NCBI GenBank assembly: GCA_902790635.1
Contig: CADASN010000010.1
Location: 18,919-82,918, forward strand
Reading direction: 5' to 3'
DNA length: 64,000 bases
From: an uncultured Bacteroidia bacterium
GTDB taxonomy: Bacteria > Bacteroidota > Bacteroidia > Bacteroidales > UBA932
Position 1 is the first letter of the stretch; each line of letters opens with the position of its first letter. Shown piece by piece: positions 1 through 9,730 of the stretch. The notes beneath the pieces were generated by a model. The model worked only from the letters and a program-made list of their open reading frames with translations. It was not told the DNA's origin and searched no databases. A program made the position numbers and the translations under genes.

Positions 1-561
<561 letters not shown>

Positions 562-568
562 TTTGAAA

Positions 569-614
569 GGGATCCGCCGCCCGGATTGACAGGGCGGCGG
601 ACCCTGTGTTTCTT
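569..614 (+). terminator. Rho-independent terminator of pheS
   Basis: GGG-a-TCCGCCGCCC (569-582) pairs with GGGCGGCGGA-CCC (592-604), leaving a 9-nt loop and one bulged A. A T-rich stretch (TGTGTTTCTT) follows directly. It lies just after the pheS stop and before the next gene, so it probably separates the two transcripts. Confidence 0.75.
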
Positions 615-640
615 GAAACCACGTAAAAAACAAGAGTGAC

Positions 641-1339
641 ATGTCAAAACCCCATTTCAACACCAGGTTCCTGGTGATGGCAGTGACGCTGGTCGTCTGC
701 CTGATTACATCCAATTTCTTCGTTCCGCGCCTTTGGCAGGTCGCCGGGCTGCCCTTGCAGCTCTCCGGTGCCGTGCTGCTGTTCCCGGTGTCGTATATCC
801 TCAACGACTGCATCACGGAGGTGTACGGCTACCGCAAGGCGCGCTTCATCATCTGGCTGGCCTTCCTGCTCAGTTTCTTCGTGGCCTTGATGGCCCAGCT
901 GGTCTGCTGGCTGCCGCAGCCGTACCAGGAAGAGAGCCAGCCCGTAGCCGAGCAGTTCAACAACCTGTTCTCGATGGTGCCCAAGACCACCCTCGCCTCG
1001 CTGATCGCTTTCTTCTGCGGCTCCACGGTCAATGCCTGGATTATGAGCCGGATGAAGGTGGCCTCGCACGGCAAGGGCTTCGGCTGGCGCGCCATCATCT
1101 CGTCGCTGGGCGGCGAGGTCGTCGATTCGCTCATTTTCTTCCCGGTGGTTTTCGGCGGGATCCTGTCCTTCCCGGTGGCACTGCAGCTGGCCGCGACGCA
1201 GATTTGCGCCAAGGTCCTCTATGAGATTGTCATCCTCCCGCTGACCTCCTGGTACGTCCGCTATGTCAAGCGCGTCGAGGGGATCGATACTTTCGATAAG
1301 AAGATTTCCTACAACCCGTTCAAAATCAACGATATCTAG
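641..1339 (+). CDS. Queuosine precursor transporter (YhhQ/VUT family)
   Basis: Inner-membrane protein of 232 aa with about six hydrophobic segments, matching the YhhQ/QPTR family that imports queuine or its precursors preQ0/preQ1. Family hallmarks are the ITSNFF stretch in the first segment, the acidic-polar loop LNDCITEVYGYRKAR after the second, and the late LGGEVVDSLIFFPV segment. The start codon is well placed after the pheS terminator. queF begins only 3 bp after its stop, so the two are surely co-transcribed and both serve queuosine modification of tRNA: uptake of precursor plus the step that makes preQ1. The exact substrate cannot be read from the sequence. Confidence 0.9.
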   Translation: MSKPHFNTRFLVMAVTLVVCLITSNFFVPRLWQVAGLPLQLSGAVLLFPVSYILNDCITEVYGYRKARFIIWLAFLLSFFVALMAQLVCWLPQPYQEESQPVAEQFNNLFSMVPKTTLASLIAFFCGSTVNAWIMSRMKVASHGKGFGWRAIISSLGGEVVDSLIFFPVVFGGILSFPVALQLAATQICAKVLYEIVILPLTSWYVRYVKRVEGIDTFDKKISYNPFKINDI

Positions 1340-1342
1340 TAT

Positions 1343-1798
1343 ATGGCACGGAACCGCGAAGAACTCCAGGCCCTCGGCCGCGAGACCGCATACAGCCAGG
1401 ACTACGATCCCGGCGTACTCGAGACCTTCGAGAACCAGCACCCCGACAACGATTATTGGGTGCGCTTCAATTGCCCTGAATTCACCACGCTCTGCCCCAT
1501 TACCGGACAGCCGGATTTCGCGGAGATCCGCATCAGCTACATCCCCGACCGCCGGATGGTGGAGAGCAAGAGCTTGAAACTGTATCTGTTCAGCTTCCGC
1601 AGCCACGGCGACTTCCACGAGGACTGCATTAACACGATCATGAAGGATCTCATCGCCCTGATGGATCCCAAATACATCGAAGTGACGGGCTTTTTCACCC
1701 CGCGCGGGGGCATCTCCATCTATCCCTGGGCCAACTACGGCCGTCCCGGCACGAAATACGAAACGCTCGCCCAGGAGCGTTTCGCCACGCACGAATGA
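1343..1798 (+). CDS. queF: NADPH-dependent 7-cyano-7-deazaguanine reductase QueF
   Basis: Reduces the nitrile of preQ0 to the aminomethyl group of preQ1, the last free-base step before insertion into tRNA. The 151-aa length fits the short unimodular type I QueF. The catalytic cysteine lies in [12 protein letters not shown] (Cys51, with Asp58 downstream), the substrate-gripping ESKSLKLYL box is at residues 74-82, and the FHED motif follows at about 91-94. It sits 3 bp behind the queuosine-precursor transporter. Its TGA stop overlaps the ATG of the following BlaI-type regulator, although that regulator belongs to a compositionally different block. Confidence 0.96.
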   Translation: MARNREELQALGRETAYSQDYDPGVLETFENQHPDNDYWVRFNCPEFTTLCPITGQPDFAEIRISYIPDRRMVESKSLKLYLFSFRSHGDFHEDCINTIMKDLIALMDPKYIEVTGFFTPRGGISIYPWANYGRPGTKYETLAQERFATHE

Positions 1799-2154
1799 CT
1801 ATGCGTACATTGACCAAGAAAGAAGAGGTCATCATGGACCATTTTTGGAATAACGGGCCTTTGTTTGTCCGGGATCTCAGAAAACTGTATCCAGAGCCTA
1901 AACCTCACTTCAATACCCTTTCCGGGCAGGTTCGGACGCTTGAGGCAGATGGTTTTATTGGCCACGTTTCCTATGGTCCGGTTTACCAATATCATGCAAT
2001 TATTACTCGAGATGAGTATAATTCGTCGGTATTGACGGGAGTCGTGAACAAATTGTTCGGAAGTTCTTATTTGAGCGCAGTCTCTTCGTTAATTCGGGAA
2101 GAGAAAATTACCGTCGAAGATTTGAGAGAATTGATATCCAAGATCGAGCAATAG
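1795..2154 (+). CDS. BlaI/MecI/CopY-family transcriptional repressor
   Basis: A 119-aa winged-helix DNA-binding protein of the BlaI/MecI type. The N-terminal part ([20 protein letters not shown], then a recognition-helix region and a wing ending near VYQYHAII) carries the DNA-binding fold; the C-terminal half is the dimerisation segment found in this family. Two starts are possible, ATG 1795 (overlapping the queF stop) and ATG 1801; the family alignment fits either. In this family the repressor is cleaved or released when the adjacent M56 membrane protease senses a signal. The next gene is such a protease, so they likely form a sensor/repressor pair controlling the genes downstream. Confidence 0.88.
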   Translation: MTMRTLTKKEEVIMDHFWNNGPLFVRDLRKLYPEPKPHFNTLSGQVRTLEADGFIGHVSYGPVYQYHAIITRDEYNSSVLTGVVNKLFGSSYLSAVSSLIREEKITVEDLRELISKIEQ

Positions 2155-2155
2155 T

Positions 2156-3391
2156 TTGATGGTGTCGTTCTTATCATACGAATTGCGCTCGGCAATAGCC
2201 ATTGCTTTCGTTTGGTGTCTGTTCTCGCTGTTTCTACGTCGGGAACCGTCCCATCGCATTAATCGGTGGATTCTTTTAGGGGCCGTCCTCCTATCCTTGT
2301 CGATTCCATTGTTTTCATTTACAATTCATCGTCAGGTTGTGTTGCTTCCAGAGTTGGGTTCTAACGGAGTGGCATCAGACGTTACGAAGTCTTATCAAGG
2401 GACATCTGTTTTCTTTGGGTTACTGAGTTTGGGTATGATGTTGATGTTCGGCGTTCGGGCTTTCTCTTGGCTTACAGCTGCCCGAATCGCCGGTCGAGGC
2501 AGCAAGATAAGGTCTGCGGACGGTGTAAGTTGTGTTGTCGTTTCAGGGAGGATTGCCCCCTTTGTCTGGATGAGGACCGTGGTCTTGTCTCGAGAAGATT
2601 ATGACTTAGCCAATGGGGTTTTGGCTCATGAGTCTGCGCATATTCATTTAAAGCATTACCTGGATTTGTTCTTGCTAGATTTATTGGTCATTCTCCAATG
2701 GTTTAATCCGTTTGCCTGGTTGATTCGCAGGGATTTGAGACGAGTGCACGAATATGAAGCCGATGCTATGGTTGTAACCGGGGCCTGCGATAAGAGATCA
2801 TATTGCATGCTTTTGCTTGAACGCGCGGCTGGCGGCAAACGTTTATTTGATATGGTCCAGTTTAACGGTGGCTCGGTGCGGAGCAGGATCGTGATGCTGG
2901 AACGTGGGCCTTCTCCTGGAAATCCGGGTAAATGTCTACCGATGCTTTTAGGAGTTCTTTTGGTGTTTGCTTGTTCGATTCATATAAAAAAGGACTATGT
3001 TGCGGGCTATGCAGTGATGGACCCTGTGGCCATCGTCAATATGGTTTCAGGGAGGCCCCGTGTGAAACCTGATATGTCTTTTTTGGATGCTTTGACTCCT
3101 TCTGTTTCGTTCAATGGAGAGATGCCGGAGATATTGGCGGATACCCGTTTACAGAAGTGGTTTGCAGCTAGTGTTTCCATTCCTGAAACGGATGCTACCG
3201 GGACGGTTCTGGCAAGTTTTCGAGTAGCAAAAACAGGGAAGATGGAGGATCTTGCCATTTTGAAAGGAGCAGCGGAGCCATTGAATCAAGCTGTCTTGGA
3301 AACATTGAGTGAAATGCCTGAATGGGCCCCAGCAACAGTTTCTGGACAGCCGAGGGACTTTGTTCTGATACTTCCTATTTCATTTCAATAA
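2156..3391 (+). CDS. BlaR1-like M56 family membrane metalloprotease with TonB-like C-terminal domain
   Basis: A 411-aa membrane protein. The first third has several hydrophobic segments, the zinc-protease motif HESAH is at residues 158-162, and a downstream HEYEADAM stretch supplies the likely third ligand. After a further membrane segment near residue 265 the periplasmic C-terminus (about 310-411) looks like a TonB C-terminal domain, an arrangement common in Bacteroidota M56 proteins, rather than a penicillin-binding sensor. Translation starts at TTG 2156 or more likely ATG 2159, one base after the repressor stop. The inferred role is signal-triggered proteolysis that inactivates the partner repressor. 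There is no evidence that beta-lactam is the signal. Confidence 0.88.
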   Translation: MMVSFLSYELRSAIAIAFVWCLFSLFLRREPSHRINRWILLGAVLLSLSIPLFSFTIHRQVVLLPELGSNGVASDVTKSYQGTSVFFGLLSLGMMLMFGVRAFSWLTAARIAGRGSKIRSADGVSCVVVSGRIAPFVWMRTVVLSREDYDLANGVLAHESAHIHLKHYLDLFLLDLLVILQWFNPFAWLIRRDLRRVHEYEADAMVVTGACDKRSYCMLLLERAAGGKRLFDMVQFNGGSVRSRIVMLERGPSPGNPGKCLPMLLGVLLVFACSIHIKKDYVAGYAVMDPVAIVNMVSGRPRVKPDMSFLDALTPSVSFNGEMPEILADTRLQKWFAASVSIPETDATGTVLASFRVAKTGKMEDLAILKGAAEPLNQAVLETLSEMPEWAPATVSGQPRDFVLILPISFQ

Positions 3392-3446
3392 TAGCATTCC
3401 ATTCGTGATTTGCCAACCGTTTCCGACGACGAACGATTTTTTTTTG

Positions 3447-3476
3447 TTGCATAACGGATTTTTTTAGTTATATTTG
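3447..3476 (+). promoter_or_regulatory. Bacteroidota-type promoter for the GLPGLI gene
   Basis: TTG at 3447-3449, a 19-bp spacer, then TATATTTG at 3469-3476, matching the TTTG/TTG - 19-21 bp - TAnnTTTG consensus. The next start codon is at 3510. This suggests the GLPGLI/receptor genes form a unit separate from the BlaI/BlaR1 pair. Confidence 0.7.
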
Positions 3477-3509
3477 TCGCGTTAAACAAATTAAAATCGT
3501 AGGAAACAG

Positions 3510-4415
3510 ATGAAAATAAAGATAATAGGAAGGATTATGTTAATAGTCCTTCTTTCTGCTGTTGCTCCTCCAAATCTTTGTGCGCAATACTTCCTTTGGT
3601 CTACCTCGGAGCGGGATGTTTACCCTGGTGATTTTTTCTATGATTCACACTATTATGGAGATAAAAAACTAGATGCTTCTCAACTAGAGGTCAATTATTT
3701 ATGCTCATCGGTAATAGATACGTTGTCGAATCTTCGGTTCGACAACGAATGTGTTTTGATGGTAGGAAAGACGTGGACTAAATATCAAGAACGGCATCGA
3801 AGTCAATATGAGAAAGCTGTGAGGATAGATTACAAGACTGCAGCAAAGGAGTATTGTAATTACCTACGTCCAGAGTCCTATTATGTTTTGTATAGTGATA
3901 CCTATTTCTATGACATTTCTCATAGAAAAAATATATTCACAGTCCGATTAGGTGCGGATGATTATAAGATAGAAGAATCGGCTACTGATATAAAATGGAA
4001 GATTATCGATTCGACAAAGGTAATAGGCGGGCATTCGTGTACTAAGGCCGAGGCTGATTTTGGCGGGCGTCATTGGGTAGCATGGTTCTCAACGGAAATC
4101 GCCCTTCCGTATGGTCCGTGGAAACTGCGTGGGCTACCGGGACTGATTCTGGAAGCGGAAGACTCCTCGAACCAGTATTGCTTTTCTGCACTATCAATTT
4201 CATCTGTGCAAAACGACATCACAATGGCAGAGTATCCATATATATTGATATCACGCAAGCAGTATAACAAGATGGTCCGGGAATCCATCGAGGATTATAC
4301 GACTTTTGTAAATCAACATATTAGCCGCTATAAAAGACTCCGTAGTATTGAGAGTCCGAAAGAATTGAAAGAAAAGTATAATCGTCCGATGAGATTCGGC
4401 TTAATTGAACAATAA
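3510..4415 (+). CDS. GLPGLI family secreted protein
   Basis: A 301-aa protein with a signal peptide (basic start, hydrophobic MLIVLLSAVAPPNLCA, cleavage near residue 25). The family signature appears as LRGLPGLILEAED at about residues 205-217. The biochemical function of GLPGLI proteins is not known; they are restricted mainly to Bacteroidota and are usually next to TonB-dependent receptor-like genes, as here. The gene is strikingly AT-rich compared with its surroundings: bases 3661-3720 have 18 G/C of 60, whereas bases 23221-23280 have 40 of 60. It lies between the BlaI/BlaR1 pair and the receptor, all on the same strand. Confidence 0.9.
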   Translation: MKIKIIGRIMLIVLLSAVAPPNLCAQYFLWSTSERDVYPGDFFYDSHYYGDKKLDASQLEVNYLCSSVIDTLSNLRFDNECVLMVGKTWTKYQERHRSQYEKAVRIDYKTAAKEYCNYLRPESYYVLYSDTYFYDISHRKNIFTVRLGADDYKIEESATDIKWKIIDSTKVIGGHSCTKAEADFGGRHWVAWFSTEIALPYGPWKLRGLPGLILEAEDSSNQYCFSALSISSVQNDITMAEYPYILISRKQYNKMVRESIEDYTTFVNQHISRYKRLRSIESPKELKEKYNRPMRFGLIEQ

Positions 4416-4498
4416 TCGGATGGCTATGTATCGAAGATAATAGCGTCCCCTTTTTGTTTCTTGCGCAAGGGACTCTCTTTATGTAATGAAATAATAAG

Positions 4499-7111
4499 AT
4501 GCGATTAAGCTTTAGATATGTTGTTTCCGTCCTTTGTATTCTATGGACGTTACTCCAGGGAAGAGCGCTTTTCGCACAAGAGTTGACGTTGTCAGGTGTT
4601 GTCCTTGATACAGAAGATCGCACGATGACGGGGGTGGTTGTGTTGGCGAAGGACCAGAATGGACGCATGTTAGCATATACGATTACCGACGAACAAGGTA
4701 AGTTTGCAATCAGCCCCGGTAATACAGCCACGGAAATAGAGTTTTCATTGGTTGGCTACAAGAAACAGTCCATTAAGGCACCGTTTGACAATGCCCGCCT
4801 TGTCATACGAATGGAAGAGAGCGTTGAGCGCTTGGAATCTGCCGTTATTCGGGAGCGGGTCGTTAGGGTGCATGGAGATACGCTCGAATACAACGCAGCG
4901 GCGATCCGTGCAGATACGGACCGATCACTGGGAGATGTCCTTCAACGTCTTCCGGGTGTTACGATGCAGAAGAATGGAACAGTTCTATTCAACGGCAGGC
5001 CCATTTCCCGCTTGTATGTGGATGGCCGGGATATTCTTCGGGGAGAGTACCGGCTGGCTACGGAAAACTTGGATGCGCGTACGCTGAAAACGATTGAAGT
5101 GTATCGGAATCATCAAGCCGTCAAGGCGCTGAGCGGCTTGATTGAAGAGGAGTCCGCAGCATTAAACATTACGCTGACTGATCTCGCTCGCGGCCGGTGG
5201 ACCGTTACTCTGGATGCTGGAGGCGGCCTTTCCGCCGCCCCATCTTCATTTGCGTATTCTGCTGATGCGTTCGGAGCGAATGTGTCCCGAAACATGGCAT
5301 CGTTAAATAAGGCGGGAGTCAATAATGTGGGGGCACTGCCTCGATTCAATGATTCGGGCTACATAATCCGGGTTGGGGAAGATCGATTCAACCGTTACCG
5401 TTTGCGGGAGCAGGCTTCGATACACCCGGATTTCGCACCGTTGGAGGATGAGCACAGCGCGCTGAACCGAAGTATCTTTGCGCAAACCGTCAATAATTTT
5501 GCAACGGGGGCATACACGACAGTCGGGATATCAGTGAAAGCTTCCCGGGATATGATGCGTTCTTCCCTGGAAAGCAAGCAGCGGTATCAAATGGCAGAAG
5601 AAGAGGGCGGGGAAAAGGTTTTTGCTGACCTTACAGAAAAGAACAGCACGCAGAAATATGCTTCTATTGCGGCTGACATTACGATGAATGCACCCCATAA
5701 ATACATAAAGAATGTCTTGTTTGCAGACTACAGAGACTTAAATGGAACGGGGATGGTTTCCGGGGAGCGGGGTATGGATCAGAAGACAAAGGGTCGTCGC
5801 TGGAATCTGAATAACATTTTCAACGCAACGATTAGGAAGGAAGATCAGCGGGCATTTGGAATCAATTGGTACTCCCAGTTTTCCAAAGACGATAGTGAAC
5901 TAGCCCTTTTTCTTGGGGAGCGTAGCCAGGGTTTTCAGACTAGCGTCTTTTATTCCGGACTGGATGTAACGGGAGTGAGCCGGAGTTACCGGGGATGGAA
6001 TTTTGAGATAATCCCGGGCCTGAGTATGATCCTTAGAAATGCAAGATCTGATTTGAATGGTATTGTGGTATCCGAATGGCCGACGGCCTATGATTTGGCA
6101 ACGGTGCATATCCGGCCGCAACTGAACCTGCGCGTGTCCCGTCAGATCAAAACACTGCGCTTCTCTGGAAATCTCCAAACGGCATATCATTACTATTCAT
6201 TTCGTTCCGGAGAATCCTGGCAAAACTCTTTTCCAGTGTTGAGTGGAGGTCTGTCTGCCAGGTATCAGTCCGGTTATTGGGAAATAGCCGCAGGGTGGGA
6301 TCACGGCAATCAGGCAATAAGCGACCAAACGGTATTCCCCGCCCTGACCCTTCGGACACATAACATGCTCTGGGTTGGACGACACGATTTGGCCCGGCTT
6401 CCAATGGACAGAATGTCGTTGTCGGTTAATGTCCAAGATCCGCTGACCGGTGTTTATCTCACGCTGTCCGGGGCGCGTACGGAAAGCCGGTCTTTTCTAC
6501 AATCCCGTCAGGTTCTTGACCAGTATATTATTCAGATTGAATCGGATGAACAGACCCGAATGATTACGTGGACTGGCGATTTGACATTATCCAAAGGCGT
6601 ATCTGCCATCCGGGGAAAAGTGGATGCTGGAATCGGCTATACTTCTATTGCATCTTGGTTGCGTCAAAACAATACGAATACGGCTTACGTTTCCGGTGTT
6701 TGGGATGTATATCTTCGCTGCAAGGCCAATCCGGTCCGCTGGCTTGAGATTAATTATGATGGAAGCGGATCTCGTACATCCATTACGTTGGCGAGTGCGA
6801 AAAGTCAGACTGTTCCGGCCTACAGTTTGAGGCAAAGAATGATAATTACCGGAACCGTCGCATCTCGTTGGGAACTACAGGCATCAGCAGAGCATTACTT
6901 GACCAAATTGGAAGAGTCGCAGGGAATCATTCTGCTGGATGCGTCTGTGTCCTGTACTATTGGCAGGCAGTGGCGAATTTGGCTACGCGGGCTTAACTTG
7001 TTGAATCAAGTTTGTTATCAGATACGCTCGGTCAGTGCAATGATGCAAAGCAGCCAAACCTATCAAATCCGGCCGGCAACCGTGATACTGGGTTTGGAAA
7101 TGCGGTTCTGA
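4499..7111 (+). CDS. TonB-dependent receptor-like outer membrane beta-barrel protein with carboxypeptidase-regulatory-like domain
   Basis: An 870-aa outer-membrane protein. A signal peptide (residues 1-26, ending RALFAQ) is followed by a carboxypeptidase-regulatory-like beta-sandwich (LSGVVLDTEDRTMTGVVVLA, about 30-105). A plug domain follows (LGDVLQRLPGVTMQKNGTVL, LYVDGRDI, about 115-225), then a long barrel with alternating aromatic strands ending in LGLEMRF, a typical terminal aromatic. It is 83 bp behind the GLPGLI gene and likely works with it at the cell surface. The cargo or partner is unknown. GC content is intermediate between the GLPGLI gene and the host backbone. Confidence 0.87.
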   Translation: MRLSFRYVVSVLCILWTLLQGRALFAQELTLSGVVLDTEDRTMTGVVVLAKDQNGRMLAYTITDEQGKFAISPGNTATEIEFSLVGYKKQSIKAPFDNARLVIRMEESVERLESAVIRERVVRVHGDTLEYNAAAIRADTDRSLGDVLQRLPGVTMQKNGTVLFNGRPISRLYVDGRDILRGEYRLATENLDARTLKTIEVYRNHQAVKALSGLIEEESAALNITLTDLARGRWTVTLDAGGGLSAAPSSFAYSADAFGANVSRNMASLNKAGVNNVGALPRFNDSGYIIRVGEDRFNRYRLREQASIHPDFAPLEDEHSALNRSIFAQTVNNFATGAYTTVGISVKASRDMMRSSLESKQRYQMAEEEGGEKVFADLTEKNSTQKYASIAADITMNAPHKYIKNVLFADYRDLNGTGMVSGERGMDQKTKGRRWNLNNIFNATIRKEDQRAFGINWYSQFSKDDSELALFLGERSQGFQTSVFYSGLDVTGVSRSYRGWNFEIIPGLSMILRNARSDLNGIVVSEWPTAYDLATVHIRPQLNLRVSRQIKTLRFSGNLQTAYHYYSFRSGESWQNSFPVLSGGLSARYQSGYWEIAAGWDHGNQAISDQTVFPALTLRTHNMLWVGRHDLARLPMDRMSLSVNVQDPLTGVYLTLSGARTESRSFLQSRQVLDQYIIQIESDEQTRMITWTGDLTLSKGVSAIRGKVDAGIGYTSIASWLRQNNTNTAYVSGVWDVYLRCKANPVRWLEINYDGSGSRTSITLASAKSQTVPAYSLRQRMIITGTVASRWELQASAEHYLTKLEESQGIILLDASVSCTIGRQWRIWLRGLNLLNQVCYQIRSVSAMMQSSQTYQIRPATVILGLEMRF

Positions 7112-7117
7112 TGGTTA

Positions 7118-8206
7118 TTATTTTCTATCCTTTTTCGTGAAAGCGAGGGAGTCTCCCCAGGCGTTGTAGAGGATCTGGTGGCCGATGGCGGCCAGGCGGA
7201 TGTCCAGGCAGCTCTTGCACTGGTCGGGCCGGTCTTTGACGCAGGCTTTGTCGGGGTAGATGAAATAGCTTTCCCGGTACTCTCCGGGTGTCAGGTTCGG
7301 CATGATGACGTTGGCACCCGCGGCGATGGCCTTTTCCCGGCCCTGGGGATCGACCGTCTGGTTCGCGGTGGCGGCGACCATGTTGATCTCCGGCATCATG
7401 ATCCGCAGGACGGCGATCATCTTGAGCGTCAGGTCCATCCGCTCAGCCGCCGGCGGGACGAGGTCCCGGAGGCGGTACAGGGGCGTGTCGGGATGGGGGA
7501 TGTAGGGGCCGAGGCCGACCATCGCCACGTCCATGCGCTTGAAGAACAGCAGGTCGTCGGCCAGGTGGTCGAGTGTCTGGCCGGGCAGGCCTACCATCAC
7601 CCCGGTCCCGGTCTGCCAGCCGAGGCGCTTCAGGCTCTCCAGGCAGTCGAGCCTTTTGCGGAAGCTGTGCTTTTCGTTCCGGGGGTGGATCCTGTAGTAG
7701 AGTTCTTCGGTGGAGGATTCGATGCGCAGCAGGTAGCGGTGCGCTCCGGCCTCGAACCAGCGGCGGTAGGTGTCCTCGCTCTGCTCTCCGAGCGAGAGGG
7801 TGATGCCGAGGCTGCCGTTGTCGATCTTCTTGATCTCCCGGACAAGCTGCTCAATCCTGGCGATGAATGCGGGATCGCTGCGCTCCCCGCTCTGCAGGGC
7901 CACCGAGCCGTAGCCCAGCTCGTGGGCCAGGCGGGCGCAGGAGAGCACCTCCTCATCGCTGAGGCAGTAACGGTCCACGCGGGCGTTGTCGCGCCGCAGG
8001 CCGCAGTACAGGCAGTTCTTCTCGCAGACGTTGCCGAATTCGATCAGTCCCCGCAGGTGGACGTAGTTGTCCAGGTGGCTGAATTTGACCTCCCGTCCGC
8101 GCCGGAGAAGCTCCTGCATCCGTTCTCCTTCGGCCGAGAGGAGGACCTTGATCTCTTCCCGGTCGAGGTCCTGCTTGCGGAGTATGTCTTTGAAGGCGTG
8201 CGTCAT
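7118..8206 (-). CDS. hydE: [FeFe] hydrogenase H-cluster radical SAM maturase HydE
   Basis: Radical SAM enzyme of H-cluster assembly that acts on the HydG product and delivers a diiron precursor to HydF. From the chosen ATG the protein is 362 aa with the cluster motif CEKNCLYC (Cys61, 65, 68). It continues through a TIM-barrel with ALQSGE, VMVGLPGQT and MPNLTP segments, and ends in a cysteine pair DQCKSCLD. The frame is open 25 codons further upstream, but a promoter -7 box (8222-8229) lies inside that extension, so the start at 8206 is preferred. It is divergent from hydG-hydF and convergent with the receptor gene. Confidence 0.96.
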   Translation of the reverse strand: MTHAFKDILRKQDLDREEIKVLLSAEGERMQELLRRGREVKFSHLDNYVHLRGLIEFGNVCEKNCLYCGLRRDNARVDRYCLSDEEVLSCARLAHELGYGSVALQSGERSDPAFIARIEQLVREIKKIDNGSLGITLSLGEQSEDTYRRWFEAGAHRYLLRIESSTEELYYRIHPRNEKHSFRKRLDCLESLKRLGWQTGTGVMVGLPGQTLDHLADDLLFFKRMDVAMVGLGPYIPHPDTPLYRLRDLVPPAAERMDLTLKMIAVLRIMMPEINMVAATANQTVDPQGREKAIAAGANVIMPNLTPGEYRESYFIYPDKACVKDRPDQCKSCLDIRLAAIGHQILYNAWGDSLAFTKKDRK

Positions 8207-8221
8207 GGGGTCGTAGTTCTG

Positions 8222-8254
8222 CAAAGGTAGAAATAATCTCCCGGAAAGGAACAA
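8222..8254 (-). promoter_or_regulatory. Promoter of hydE
   Basis: On the minus strand TACCTTTG occupies 8229-8222, with a TTG at 8254-8252 (22-bp spacer, slightly longer than ideal). It places the transcript start about 10 nt ahead of ATG 8206 and rules against longer starts. Confidence 0.55.
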
Positions 8255-8313
8255 GTCGTGGAAATATTTGCTAACTTGCATGAATTACGATTTAGCAAAC
8301 AACAAGCATCATC

Positions 8314-9729
8314 ATGTATAATCCTGCATCCGTCCACGCCGACGAGTTCATCAACCACGAGGAGATCCTGGAGACCCTCGAAGAGGCGCGTGTCCAGAGC
8401 CGCAACCACGCCCGTGTGGAGGAAATCCTTGCCAAAGCCGCCCTCTGCAAGGGCCTGACCCATCGCGAGGCGGCCATCCTGCTGGACTGTGACGACCCCG
8501 CTCTCGAAGAGAAGATCTATACCCTGGCGCGCGAGATCAAGCACAAGTTCTACGGCAACCGCATCGTCCTCTTCGCCCCGCTGTACCTGTCGAACTACTG
8601 CATCAACGGCTGCGTCTATTGCCCCTACCATGCCAAGAACCGCAGCATCCCGCGCAAGAAGCTCTCTCAGCCGGAGATCGAGGCGGAGGTGCGGGCCCTG
8701 ATCCGCACCGGCCACAAGCGCCTGGCACTTGAAGCCGGGGAGGACCCCGTCCACAATCCCCTCGAGTACATCCTCGACTCCATCAAGACCGTCTATTCGG
8801 TCAACGAAGGCGGCAACTCCATCCGCCGCGTCAATGTCAACATCGCCGCGACCGACGTCGAGTCCTACCGCCGGCTCAAGGCGGCGGGCATCGGCACCTA
8901 CATCCTCTTCCAGGAGACTTACAACAAAGAGCAATACAAGCAGCTGCATCCCACCGGCCCCAAGAGTGACTACGACTGGCACACCGAGGCCATGGACCGC
9001 GCCCAGGAAGGCGGCTGCGACGATGTGGGCGTGGGCGTGCTCTTCGGCCTGAGCGGCTACCGCTACGAGTTGGTGGGCCTGCTGATGCATGCCGAGCACC
9101 TCGAGGCCCGCTTCGGCGTGGGGCCGCACACCATCAGCATGCCGCGCATCTGTCCGGCGGATGACATCTCCCTGGACAATTTCCCGGATGCGCTTCCGGA
9201 CGCGATCTTCCGCAAGATCGTGGCCGTGCTGCGCGTCGCCGTACCGTACACCGGCATGATCATCTCCACGCGCGAGTCCGCCCGGATGCGCAAGCTCCTG
9301 CTGGACTGCGGCATCTCCCAGATCAGCGGCGGCTCCCGCACCAGCGTGGGCGGCTACACGACCCCGGAGCGCCACGACGAGACATCGCAGTTCGACGTCT
9401 CCGACACACGCTCGCTCGATGAGGTGGTCCGCTGGCTGCTGGAGCAGGACCACATCCCCAGCTTCTGCACGGCCTGCTACCGCGAGGGCCGCACGGGCGA
9501 CCGCTTCATGAGCCTGTGCAAGAGCGGCAAGATCCACCTCTGCTGCACCCCGAACGCCCTGATGACGCTGAAGGAGTACCTCGTGGACTACGCCTCGCCC
9601 GAGACGCGCGCCCTGGGCGAAGCGCTCATCGAACGGAGCCTGTCCGACATCCCGCTGGAGCGCACCCGCGAGGTCACGCGCGAGCACCTGAAAGCCATCG
9701 AAAACGGCGGACACGACTTCCGCTTCTAG
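8314..9729 (+). CDS. hydG: [FeFe] hydrogenase H-cluster radical SAM maturase HydG (tyrosine lyase)
   Basis: Cleaves tyrosine to give the CO and cyanide ligands of the H-cluster. The 471-aa protein shows the radical SAM motif CINGCVYC (Cys96, 100, 103). Its C-terminal auxiliary-cluster signature has Cys385, Cys388 and Cys411 in the CX2CX22C spacing known for HydG. Other family stretches are LALEAGEDP and GVGVLFGLSGYRYE. hydF follows after a single base, and hydE is divergent 107 bp away, so all three maturases are together. A TAACTTGC sequence ahead of the gene resembles, imperfectly, a -7 box. Confidence 0.97.
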   Translation: MYNPASVHADEFINHEEILETLEEARVQSRNHARVEEILAKAALCKGLTHREAAILLDCDDPALEEKIYTLAREIKHKFYGNRIVLFAPLYLSNYCINGCVYCPYHAKNRSIPRKKLSQPEIEAEVRALIRTGHKRLALEAGEDPVHNPLEYILDSIKTVYSVNEGGNSIRRVNVNIAATDVESYRRLKAAGIGTYILFQETYNKEQYKQLHPTGPKSDYDWHTEAMDRAQEGGCDDVGVGVLFGLSGYRYELVGLLMHAEHLEARFGVGPHTISMPRICPADDISLDNFPDALPDAIFRKIVAVLRVAVPYTGMIISTRESARMRKLLLDCGISQISGGSRTSVGGYTTPERHDETSQFDVSDTRSLDEVVRWLLEQDHIPSFCTACYREGRTGDRFMSLCKSGKIHLCCTPNALMTLKEYLVDYASPETRALGEALIERSLSDIPLERTREVTREHLKAIENGGHDFRF

Positions 9730-9730
9730 G

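Noticed and set aside
2156-3391. Beta-lactam resistance system (true BlaR1)
   Set aside because: The C-terminus is TonB-like rather than a penicillin-binding sensor, and no beta-lactamase gene is adjacent.
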